Below are positions 1 to 9,447 of a stretch of DNA of 64,000 nucleotides, piece after piece. Each line of letters opens with the position of its first letter. Position 1 is the first letter of the stretch. The DNA is taken from assembly GCA_020912385.1 (NCBI GenBank), contig CP087212.1, positions 2,418,001 to 2,482,000 of the forward strand, in the 5' to 3' direction. Made by a program: the position numbers and the translations under genes. Source of the stretch: Neofusicoccum parvum (Eukaryota > Ascomycota > Dothideomycetes > Botryosphaeriales > Botryosphaeriaceae). Under the pieces are notes generated by a model. The model worked only from the letters and a program-made list of their open reading frames with translations. It ran no database searches and had not been told where the DNA came from.

Positions 1-567
1 GCAGATGTTGCGCACCACGCGCAGGAAGCGCAGAAACAGAAAGCCGTCGACGGACGAGTGGTTCAGCACTGCCGTGTCCGGAACGCGCCAGAAGGCCTTG
101 ACCCAGGTGAACCAGGTGTCCGGCAGCGCCGCAGTGCGCTCGCTGGGCACGACGGGTCAGCACGGCGCTGGGGGCGCGCGGAAGACGACTTACTAGGGGT
201 GCAGGCTCGACAGAAAGGTGCGCGGCGCGTAGACCCGCGGGCACTTGCGGCGGAAGAGCAGGAAGACGGCCAGACACACGCCCACGTACACGGCGACGGG
301 AATCAGGGTGGTGAAGAGCGCGGAGATGGAGGCCGAGTTGGAGCCCGAGCTGATGCCCGTGACAGTTGCGGACGACGAGCCATCGCGCGACGAGCCGACG
401 CGGGGGTCGTCGTTCTGGTTCTGCGCGGCGTCAGCGTCAGTGTCGGTGTCGGTGCCGGCGGGGCGAGGCGAGGCCAGGCGTGGCACGGCAGCGGCGGCGG
501 CGCGCGTGCTCCCTCGGTCACTTACCAGCGGGCTATCTCGCGCAAGCAGGGCGGCACCAATATCCAT
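1..567 (-). CDS. Rsn1/CSC1-type (DUF221/OSCA) channel, 5' end only
   Basis: Partial gene running off the left edge. Exon 1 is 567..194 and exon 2 is 142..1, joined across a 51-bp intron (GTAAGT...CAG). The protein starts MDIGAALL, has a low-complexity Ser/Asp-rich luminal stretch, then a first membrane helix (about residues 90-110) followed by RRKCPRVYAPRTFLSSL. Exon 2 continues with TAALPDTWFTWVKAFWRVPD and DGFLFLRFLRVV. That order is the N-terminal signature of the calcium-permeable stress-gated cation channel family (CSC1/OSCA/TMEM63; yeast Rsn1). Members act in the plasma or organelle membrane as osmosensitive channels. Only about 170 of the usual 850-1,000 residues are present, so the pore domain cannot be judged. 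The ATG at 567 is the first in frame before the helix; an upstream start is possible. Confidence 0.82.
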
Positions 568-1858
568 CTCAGTGTCACCAGCATCGAGTCCACCGGGAGT
601 CGCGACGGGCGGGCGCAGACTGAGCGTCCAGCCTTGCGGATTTGAATGCGGAGCGACAGGAGACCCGACAAGCCACGCCGCGCGCCGAGACTTTGCGCCC
701 GGCCAGCACTACGCCAATCACCAGCTGCGCGAACGCTCCGCTGCCGTGCCGCCGCCCGCCGCGACTCGGCCAGCCGCGTCCCATTGGCCGCTCGGCGCTC
801 CCGATCGGTGGCGGTCCCGCGTCTGGCTCGCCTGCGCCACAGCGCCGATTTCTGTGTCCCTGTACGCGTGCGCCCAAGGCGAGCCACCGCGCCGGCCGCG
901 GACGGCCCTCCGCAGTCTGCTGCCCTCAGTGCGCGCAATTGAGCCTCAGCGATACCTGCGCGGCGCCCGCGAGCGCATCGCGACGGGCTGTCCGCCTGGC
1001 TGGCTGGAGCAATATATCGATTGGCTGATCCCTCCTGCGATTGGAAAATGGACAATCCTTCGTCCACGTGGCAGGGATCGCCCGCCTCGCGCCGCCCTTT
1101 GGCTCGATCTGCAGGGGCCAACCCGAGCACTGGGAGCGTGGGTGCGAGCAGTCGGGTGCGGCCAGGCGAGCGTTCTCGTCACCGTCTGCACGCCGGGCTT
1201 CGGATGCACGGCGGATGGCGTCAGCGCCGGAACGAGCCCACCGTTGGAACGCTGGCGGGTGGCTTGCGCCAGGCACTGCGAGGACCTGCCAGGCACTGGT
1301 GCTGGTGCTGGTGCTGGTGCTGGAAGAATGCCGTCGGGAATGCAGGCTGTCTGCGGGCTCCCTTCACTTTGACCCGCCTGTGATACCGGCATCCCACACC
1401 GATCCAAGCATTTCCCCCACGACCCTGGCCAGGCGAGCAGACGAGTTACTACGTACACACGTATCCCCCTTGATCTCTATCGGCCCTATGGCACAGCTTA
1501 TACACGTACTCACTCACACCTCAGCTGAAAGCCTCTCCCCATGGCCAGCCAATGCCCCGTGCGTGGTTTCTCCGGCCGGATCTGCAGGCTCTATCTCGGC
1601 TACAGGGCCACAGCCATTGTTTTTGGGCAGGTGCAAACGGACTTCACTTGCGCCGCTCACTCGGCTCCGAGGCCGCTCTTGCATGGCGCAGGTATCCAAT
1701 TGGCTTGGCCTGCCTTCGTCCCGATCTGATCACTTGCGAATAGGGTCGCGTATACGTCGTTGACTCGGGTAATTCGGATTGACCGCTGTCCCTTTCGAGC
1801 CACCCCGAGCCGTCCGCCTCTTCTCGGGATTGGATACAGAACTGGGAATGGCGCACAT
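568..1858. other. GC-rich intergenic stretch
   Basis: No supportable gene. Long open frames on both strands here come from high GC content; their translations are Arg/Ala/Pro-rich with no domain. It should hold the promoter of the channel gene at 567. The only structure seen is a short CTGGTG hexamer array. Confidence 0.5.
1296..1323. repeat. CTGGTG hexanucleotide microsatellite
   Basis: Four full CTGGTG units and a partial fifth in direct tandem, in non-coding sequence upstream of the channel gene. Confidence 0.9.
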
Positions 1859-2533
1859 TTAGTCGAACGCCCCGCCTGCACACAGAAAGTCCTTCTTGCC
1901 CAGCTCCACGCCCTTCATCCTGCAGATCGCGTACGCCGTTGTCGGGTGGAACCAGAAGTTTGGTATGACGAACTGGTTCAAGTACTTGGTCCCGCTGTCG
2001 AACGAGAACTCAAACCCAACACCTTCCTCGCCTACCAAAGAACAAAACAGTTAGTTTCAGGCCCAATAATGCACTGTCTCCCGCCAGGTGCAATTCTGAC
2101 TTACCTCCAGTCCACCAGCGAACCGGCAGGGACTCCCTACCCTCCAGATCCTCCCTCTTGACGGCTTCCAACTCATCCACCGCCTTCTGAATGGCCGCTC
2201 GGAGACCAGCAAATGACGTCTCGTCCTCCAGCTCCTTGGTCGAAGGGGTCCACTTCCACGAGCTCGACAACACACCGTTGGTGGCCATCATCACAGCCAC
2301 CCGCACTTGGAAGCTGAGAGGGTTCATGTCGGGTGCCAATCGCCCTTCGATGATCTCCGAATGAGGCTTGGAGTTCTCGTCGCACCACGACTCGACCTAC
2401 AAGCACATTAACAATTGGCACCCTAGAAGATGCGGTATTTAGAACTGGTTCCCACCTTCGTCAAAACTCCGGAGAGGTTTTTGAGTCCCCTAATGAACTG
2501 CGGGACTGTGACATCATACAAAGAGGTGGACAT
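1859..2533 (-). CDS. DUF1993 family protein
   Basis: Three exons: 2533..2456, 2396..2105 and 2031..1859, giving 180 residues (78+292+173 nt). The N-terminus MSTSLYDVTVPQFIRGLKNL and the C-terminal pattern NFWFHPTTAYAICRMKGVEL followed by GKKDFLCAGG are the conserved ends of the DUF1993 family, which is common in fungi and proteobacteria. The function is unknown; some members are labelled helix-turn-helix proteins, which I would not rely on. Size matches the family (160-185 residues). Both introns have good borders (GTGGGA..TAG, GTAAGT..TAG). No signal peptide or membrane segment, so probably cytosolic. Gene structure is well supported; biochemical role is not known. Confidence 0.86.
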
Positions 2534-4283
2534 GTTGAAGCCGGATTCTGTGTTGAGGGTCTGATATGAGGCTTTGGTGGGTGAAACTGTTCTTATATAC
2601 ACGCGAAGTGGAAGCGGCTGCCTAAAGCTGATAACAGTGCATTTCCACGACGGGTCGGTCACTTTTGGACGCCTTGTGCCGCATGTGGTAAGTAAGCTCA
2701 CTTCGTCCCACAACGCCGTCGCGGATGTACAGACCTGCGACATTGAAACGCCGGTGAGGATGGTCCAAGTTCACTCTGCCAGCCATCGCGCGACAATCAC
2801 AGCTTACTCTTGTGCTCTGCCTGCCCGATGCGACAAGCGTCACCGCAAGTTTGACGCATGTAAGACGAAGAGTCACTGCGTAGTGGAATATAGTGGAGCA
2901 CAAACGACAAACCCACCCAATGCGACGCGCGGAGGCTTTAACGGAGACTAACACCGTGCCGATCCCTCACGGCGGCTCAAGCGACAATCAATCCCCCGCT
3001 TCCCCGGAGACTTTCTCAACGGAATTTACTCTTATCCCCAACGTCCACTAATTCGTGACTCATACTTCGCATGCTGTACCACAGAGCCGCTCACGACAGA
3101 CACCTTCCCAGAGTCACTCTAGCCGTCATTGGGATCCAAGATAGAATTACAGTTCTTTCAAAGGCTCTTTTAAAGCCTTCCCTTTCGCTTCTGAATGCCT
3201 TGAACTTGCCACAAGCCTGGAGCAAATCACCTGAGAGTCAAATTGTACAACGCTATAAAATTTGCGAGCAAAAAGACTGTCAGATCTCGGGAGTGTTTTC
3301 TTACAAGCACATGTGCTCTCTCAGACTCGCATGTCCCGATGCCGCCTGTCTTACATGTCTCACTAAGTTAGCCCGGCCACCCATCAGAGCTCATCTACCA
3401 GACTAATGATCGGACCAAATGAGCGGACGAAACATACGGACGAAATTAAATTTCTTCCACTGCGCAAAATGATGCACGACTACGTCACGAAGCTGGTCAG
3501 CACATGTGATCGTTAGCCTTTGAATATAGTAAGAACAGAGCCTGTATATACGAAGCACATACGGTCGTATGAATACAAGACTATTAATAGAGGCGTGAAA
3601 GGGCAACACCACGTATCGAAGACGGGAGCACAGAGTTGACAATGCAGCGATAATGTCTGCATGCCAGCGAGCTCACACGCTGCTTAGAACGCTACGGGCT
3701 GGAATGCTCCGGATTGGAATGCTATGGGAGTCATATCGGATCCACGGGTCGATGATCCGGAGAATCATCCTCTGAAGCTCGGCCGAAGGAGTGAAAAGAA
3801 TCAAGGAATAATTATAGTAACCTTCGTCGTAGTTAGCAGTCGGTCGTGGATCTGGCCGATGCTACGCTATTATGGAGAAGATCCCCGTCATCCATGTTCC
3901 TTCCATGATTGGAGCATCACTTCAAATTAGACTATCAAGTTGATTGCGGTACGTGTTTCAATTCATGAACGAATATTGAACCGGAGGCGCAAGGTGAAAG
4001 AGTGCGATGATAGCATAGCCAATCAGAACCCCCGCACGCCGCAACTACCCGGAGAAAGACTCGGAGTCCCGTACAAGAAACTGATCATGGAATTATTGTA
4101 GTGCCGAAGGTAACGATGGCTAAGTAGATGATGAGCGTAGTAATGGATGGAAATCGACACGAAGAAATTCGTATAAGCCGAGTAGGAGGATGTATAGCAT
4201 GATATCCGCTAACCACCAGCTTTTAATTGTTTGTGCGAAAGGGATTGCAATACTAAAAAGAAACTAGTGGAATTCAACGGCTA
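2534..4283. other. Intergenic, AT-richer, no gene seen
   Basis: About 1.75 kb with no coherent reading frame. From about 3400 the base composition shifts towards AT and carries short near-repeats such as GGAATGCTCCGGATTGGAATG (3700-3720), which may be decayed repeat DNA. I could not place it in a family. Confidence 0.4.
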
Positions 4284-4634
4284 TCAAATCGGTAGCTCAA
4301 CTGTCGTCACGTTATTTGGCATCTCCCAGACCTCGTTCCTTGTATCGGAAAGTTCTCCAGGCACCCTCTGCTCTTCTATCTCGAAACGTTGATTGCTGCC
4401 TAGTTCTTTAACTTCGCTGGAGAGCTGCTTAGACGTTTGCCTTTTACGATGGACAAGGACCGCGACAATAATTAGGACAATAGAGCCAGCGAAGCTACCA
4501 ACTGTGACACCAGTAATGACCCTGGCACTCAGAGAGGACGATTTCGGTGAGGTGTGCACGGGTGCCGTGGATGTGGCAGAAGCTACTGATATGTTCTCAA
4601 TCTTAAGGCCCGTGATGTTCAAGATCCTCCCAAT
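4284..4634 (-). pseudogene. C-terminal membrane-anchor fragment of a lost gene
   Basis: Minus-strand frame ending in a stop at 4284. It opens just after a TAG at 4637-4635 that could be a splice acceptor. Translation is a Ser/Thr-rich stalk, one hydrophobic helix (VITGVTVGSFAGSIVLIIVA), then a basic stop-transfer VHRKRQ and an acidic tail ending VELPI. That is the normal C-terminal end of fungal type I surface proteins. No upstream exon is visible: the adjacent DNA is coding on the opposite strand. I read this as the detached tail of a broken gene, perhaps of the same gene as the fragment at 4641-5241. Confidence 0.45.
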
Positions 4635-4640
4635 CTACCT

Positions 4641-5241
4641 TTCATACTACTGGATAAATGGTTACCTCCGGTATAACACAGCCCACGCTAAGATGTACCC
4701 TTCTATGCTCATAGACTTTGATGAAAAGAAACCAACGCTGGGTAGCGCCGAGTACCACGCTCTGCAGAACAAAACCGAGGCAGGTAAAAGGTACTTCATC
4801 GGCTACGAGTCCACGATGAGGGCGATACTGGACGGCATGGCAGTGGGGCAGTGGAGGGATTACGATGTCGCCGAAGTCAGCGGTGCGAACATTCCGCTGG
4901 CCATGGTGTTGGAGAACAGCAGTATGCAATTCCTCTTCCAACCCGACGTCAACAGCAAGCTACAAGTGCAGTGGGAGACATCGGTCAAAGCGTTCGAGGT
5001 CTACCGGGTTAGTATCGAGATTCTAGGGGAGGCGAATGACGGCCATGTGCGACTGTGGTGGAACGGAAAGCCTGTCAGGTTTACTTCGACGAACACGACG
5101 ATGGTCGTGGGGAATATGTTTCCGGCGAGGGCGGAACCGAAATTCGGCACGTATCAGGACAAGGGGATTGATGTAGATACTTTCGTATACCAGATTCAGA
5201 TCAGTAACGAGAAGAGTGAACTCGATGGCAAGTTCTTGTAG
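4641..5241 (+). pseudogene. Jelly-roll (polysaccharide-lyase-like) domain fragment
   Basis: Plus-strand frame of about 195 protein-like residues ending at 5241. Motifs include MYPSMLIDFDEKKPTLGSAE, SSMQFLFQPDV, a VRLWWNGKPV strand and PKFGTYQDKGIDVDTFVYQI. The pattern of a Trp-rich beta sandwich ending in PKFG-Y with a final Y-I-I strand resembles concanavalin-A-like/polysaccharide-lyase domains (heparinase I-like, PL7/PL20-like) found in secreted fungal proteins. No signal peptide or start codon is convincing: upstream DNA is occupied by an oppositely oriented C-terminal fragment. So the N-terminus is missing and the gene looks broken by a rearrangement near 4640. Family assignment is tentative. 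Confidence 0.45.
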
Positions 5242-5654
5242 AAGAGCGCCCACAGCGCCTGTTGGAGTTGTTGAATTTGAGCTTCCGTTTCTACGCCTTG
5301 AACAACGACAAACAAGCAGAACTGACCGATAGACATCTTACCTCAATCTTCTGTGTCCTTCATTCGTTGCCAATGTCCTCGGTCCTCTCAGTCCAATTCA
5401 AGCTTGACCATACCTGCCAGGCAGAAACATGGTGACACACGTATACGTGTCGCGCACTCACCAGTAAACCCACTAAATGAGCAGGTTACAGGCTCTCTTG
5501 GTGGAGAAATATGATGGGGACGAATATGTGCTGTCTCTTGAGCATACCGCTGGCAAAATCTTATCTGAACATTCATGGTATACTGTGGTTACATTAAGCG
5601 TCCAAACTTGAAACTAACATATATACATATATAAGAATCTTAAATTTTGGATAT
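5242..5654. other. Intergenic, no feature seen
   Basis: About 410 bp between the broken jelly-roll fragment and the 3' end of the next minus-strand gene. Nothing supportable beyond an alternating TATACATATATA tract near 5620-5635. Confidence 0.4.
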
Positions 5655-6947
5655 CTAGATATCCAGGCCCTGGTCATTCCTGCACCAGTCTACGATGCCC
5701 TTGTTTATATCCGCCCTGTCTGATGCGTCGCACACCAACAGATTGAAGACACAGGGCGTCGTTGCGCTCAGCGGCAGTGCATTATCGAAGGGGAACGCCA
5801 GTTGCTGCTTGTTGTTCTGGTCGTAACAGTGCGTGGGGATTTCCATGAATTGTGATTGGGTGAGTCCGTACTTATTGACCATGAGGTCAGCCGCATCAAG
5901 TTGCGGCTCAGCATTCGAATCGCCGTCACTCTTCAGGAGGAAGTAGTAGACCGGGCCTCCGCCTCCAGCATCCATGACGCAGTACTCGGTCCATCCGCCC
6001 AGATATGGGGTCCTGCATTCGGTATCGCCGGAGTAGGAATCGCGGTAAATGAAGATCTTCTGAGCTTGGAGAGTGAGTCCAATGGAAAACGTCTCAATGA
6101 CGCTCAAGACAGTCTCCTGGAGATCTGCCTGGGTGAAGTTCTGAGTCACTCCGAGGAAGTTGCCGCCAGCAACGATCTCATTGATTCCGCCGGTCGTGTT
6201 GACCTGAGCATCAATCGTTCGTTGAATGGAGTCGGACACAGAAGCTTGGTACTGTGTCACAACCTCTCCGAGTGATGAGGCAACATTGCTCCAGCTCATA
6301 TAGAGGTCAGGAGCCTCTGGTGGCGTCATCTGGGTTGACAAAAAGCTCAGTCCTGAGCTGGCTCCACTGGCCACGGTTGCAACCTGGCCAGTGAACGGGA
6401 CAACGCTGAGAACGGTGCTGAACATCCTCACGATGTTCTTAAGTGGTGTGATGTCATCTTTCGGCTTGGGATAGAAATCGTTGACGATGCTGGGCAGCTT
6501 CAGGCCCATGATGCTCGATGCGAAGGTTATGGCCGTGTTGAGCGAGTTCATGTAATTGTTCCAGTTCTGGATTGCAACCATGAGATACCAAGCGGGAAGG
6601 TCTATCGGAAGGCATGGCTGGCCAGCATTGCAGAAACTATCAAGGCCGCTGCGTTGTGTTAGACAGACCGGCATCAGTAGGGAAGGCAGGCATGCATACC
6701 AAAAGAAATTGGGCGCGCCAAAGGAAGCAGAGAGGGTCTGAATGTTGTTCTTCTCGGTGGGTGTGATGTTGTATGCAGTCCAATCGTTCATGAAAGTGTC
6801 AATGTCAAGTGACTTCCAGGTATCGGGCGTCAAAGCCTCGGCGGTGCAGGTTGCATCATCGGTGTCCTGCCGAGCCTCCAGGGGCAAAGCCAAGCCACAA
6901 ACAGATGTAGAAAGGGCGTAAGCCACAAGAAGCGACGGGCTGCGCAT
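5655..6947 (-). CDS. Secreted protein of unknown function (DUF7872-like)
   Basis: Two exons, 6947..6700 and 6648..5655, 413 residues. The 51-bp intron is in frame, so the unspliced frame stays open. Splicing replaces a hydrophobic insert with NFFCGLDSFCNAGQPCLPI, restoring a Cys-rich motif, and it has good GTATGC..CAG borders and a CTAAC branch site. MRSPSLLVAYALSTSVCGLA is a clear signal peptide; several NxT/NxS glycosylation sites follow. The body has alternating hydrophobic helices (IVRMFSTVLSVVPFTGQVA) and a Cys-bearing C-terminal part (TECRTPYLGGWTEYCVMDAG). I recognise it as a lineage-restricted fungal secreted family, I believe DUF7872. The function is not known. A 492-residue version starting upstream would bury the signal peptide and is unlikely. 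Confidence 0.8.
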   Translation of the reverse strand: MRSPSLLVAYALSTSVCGLALPLEARQDTDDATCTAEALTPDTWKSLDIDTFMNDWTAYNITPTEKNNIQTLSASFGAPNFFWYACLPSLLMPVCLTQRSGLDSFCNAGQPCLPIDLPAWYLMVAIQNWNNYMNSLNTAITFASSIMGLKLPSIVNDFYPKPKDDITPLKNIVRMFSTVLSVVPFTGQVATVASGASSGLSFLSTQMTPPEAPDLYMSWSNVASSLGEVVTQYQASVSDSIQRTIDAQVNTTGGINEIVAGGNFLGVTQNFTQADLQETVLSVIETFSIGLTLQAQKIFIYRDSYSGDTECRTPYLGGWTEYCVMDAGGGGPVYYFLLKSDGDSNAEPQLDAADLMVNKYGLTQSQFMEIPTHCYDQNNKQQLAFPFDNALPLSATTPCVFNLLVCDASDRADINKGIVDWCRNDQGLDI

Positions 6948-8865
6948 TGTGCTGCAGGAGTGTTGGACCTCCACAAACGAGTGACCTGGTAAATGAAAAG
7001 AGTGACTTGAATGAGTGAAGGCGTTGAGGGATGAAACGGCCGGAAACACAACTTTTTTATACGTGAAGGCAGTATTTCGGGTTCGCGGGGTCCGCTGGGT
7101 TCCGCAACCAGTTCTGCGGCTCACATCACGCATCTGTTAAGCTTCGAGGCTCGTTCCTGGACCCGGCAGATGAACAGCGAGCGAGTCAGTGAGGGTTGAG
7201 GCTGTGGAGGCGGATACGACGGATCCCGGATCCCGCGAGTATCCGCTGGTAACCCGGCCAGCGCTAGACTTGAAGGGATACAGAGTGGGCAAGCGATTTC
7301 GCTGATTGGCATTTTGGCACTCTGCTTGCAGCAGGTTGTTTTACTGCGAAATGGCAGCATAATGCGGAGAGTTGCCCGATGCATAAGGCGCCCTATCGTA
7401 TTGGCTGCGTGGGGCTCGGTTTTCGCAACCTGCTAGCCTGATCCTGTCTCGCGTCCAAGCATCTTGAAACAAGCCGGCTCAAGGAATGGGGCAGGCATTG
7501 CAGACTGAGGCTGAACGGGCGAATGGCACCCTGCTTCATGTTCTTGGAGAGCGCCCTCTTAATTTCTTCCACATTCGACACCGGTGAATTCATGGGAGGG
7601 AGATTATAAAGGGAAGAAGACAATGGTAGTCGTGCACCTGGGTGAGATCCTCCAGACACCCTCTATGGAGATCCGGATACCGTAGATCAGCAGAGAGCCT
7701 AATGTTGTTAAAATCCTTGCGAACCAGCGACGGTTGGTTTGTTGAAAAGGATGATCTCCTGCTGTGACCACCGTGAGGACTGGTGCCATGCCTCGTATAT
7801 TGCCAGAGTCTCGACTTTTCCGCCGTTCAGGGAGGCTGCCGGATGCGAAGTTGGGAGATCCTGGTTCATTGAATCCGAGGCTGACTCGTCCCGACGACTC
7901 GTGAACTGAACATCCGGCCCGGCCCTGGGAATCATGAGAGCACATGCACTCGCCACATCGGGCCGATAATACATCCCGGAACCGTTTGCGAGGTCGGCAG
8001 CTGAATACTATAAATGGAACCGAGTCTCACGAGCAGTTGTGTTGAGGACGGAGCAGACGGTCTCGGTAGAACAGACATCAAACGCAAGACCCTCTTGTTT
8101 CAGCTCCGTAGATCTTATGTATTCTTCTTCAAGAGCTTGGAAAAGCTCTAGAGCAAGCTCCTTAGAGCACTCTTCTAAAGGGATGAGCGTGGCCTTGTTA
8201 GGTGTTTACTACGACTGGCTGTTACCATTGAGAAGGGCGACGAGAAAGACTATTGGACGAAATACTTAGCAAAGCAGGAATACACACAAATCTTGTAGTA
8301 TATTAGCGTCATCTTTGAGATCTGGGAGGGGCGCTTTAGGCCATCGACGATTCTGTTTCGGCCAGCATGTCGCGCAGCCAGAAATTTCCACCACGCGCAC
8401 AGGCTGTATATTAGAGATTAGGGCCCATGCTGAAACGTTGTGCGCAAATTGAATATCAAGCAGAAGAAGCACCAAGAAAGAAAACCGTGCGATAACCGAG
8501 GGTATGCCAGTTCGGCCGAGCTTGAGTCGTCTCTTTAGGACTTTACGGGTGCGACGCCTGCCATCTTACATACACATACGATGTGTATTCTCTGAAATCT
8601 TTGGCGGCAATCATATTGAGCATACCATCGAGTCTCCTATTGTGCTGGAAATGCTGGTGCGTTGAGAATTTAGAGAGACAAGTCAAAGTTGTGGCAGGCT
8701 TGTAAATGCTCGGCCGGGGATGACATCCCGAAAACACCGAAGATTATTCAGCACTACACGTATACATATTTCCCCGCAATCTGCCGCCATGGTCCTGGTC
8801 CTTCTCTCTGAACTCTAACTTTTGGTGAAAAGTCGTCAAGCCGAATACCTCCATCGTCCTTCAAC
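6948..8865. other. Intergenic, no gene seen
   Basis: About 1.9 kb between divergent genes. It should hold both promoters. A cluster of AGAGC/GCTCT words near 8130-8180 forms short inverted repeats. Open frames here show no domain or consistent exon structure. Confidence 0.4.
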
Positions 8866-9345
8866 ATGTTGCACGGTAGTTGCCTCTGTGGAGCCGTCGA
8901 GTATGAAGTGGACATCTCCGATGATGCCGCACAGAAGGTATGCAGGCCATGTGTATCGCTACGGGGTTTTGTGGACTAACGAACCCAGACGACGACGTGC
9001 CATTGCCGCTCCTGCCGCAAAATCACCAGTGCGACAACCTCTCTCAACCTTACCGCTGCATCATCGGCGTTCAGACTTACCAAAGGGACGCTCAAGACGG
9101 TCACAACAAAGCACATTGACGAGGGATTTCATTTTTCCATCGCCTTTTGTGAATCCTGTGGAAGCACCATCTACGCGCTCCCACCCGGACAGCCTCCGCC
9201 ACCGGTGGTCATCATCCAAGTAGGCACGTTGGACGATGCCGCGCCCTTGCAAGCGACTCCAGAGAAAGAGCTCAACATCAAGTATCGACCAGATTGGGTG
9301 GGAGAAGTGAAGGGAGCCGTGCAGTGCAGGACATATGTCGAGTAA
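8866..9345 (+). CDS. GFA/CENP-V family zinc-binding protein
   Basis: Two exons, 8866..8937 and 8989..9345, 142 residues. It starts MLHGSCLCGAVEYEVDISDD. After a 51-bp intron it continues TTTCHCRSCRK and later FCESCGSTIYALP. The CLCG, CHCxxC and CxxCG cysteine groups are the two zinc sites of the glutathione-dependent formaldehyde-activating enzyme (GFA)/CENP-V fold (Mss4-like). Family members bind zinc; only some have been tied to glutathione or formaldehyde chemistry, so the substrate is open. No signal peptide; likely cytosolic. It lies tail to tail with the DUF3433 gene, 102 bp apart. Length is normal (130-150). Confidence 0.88.
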
Positions 9346-9447
9346 TGTGCTGGATTCAACAAGCAACTTGTACGTCATGAGCACCCGATAAAAGTTCGTG
9401 AATCTATTATTTCGTTGCGTTGCTGTCATCGTGATCCGAGATCTACT

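Noticed and set aside
245..1372. 375-codon plus-strand open frame near the left edge
   Set aside because: Overlaps exon 1 of the channel gene on the other strand, GC-rich composition, Arg/Ala/Pro-rich translation without any domain.
5655..7133. 492-residue unspliced version of the secreted protein
   Set aside because: It would extend upstream of a clear signal peptide, and an in-frame intron insert breaks a Cys motif; the 413-residue model is better.
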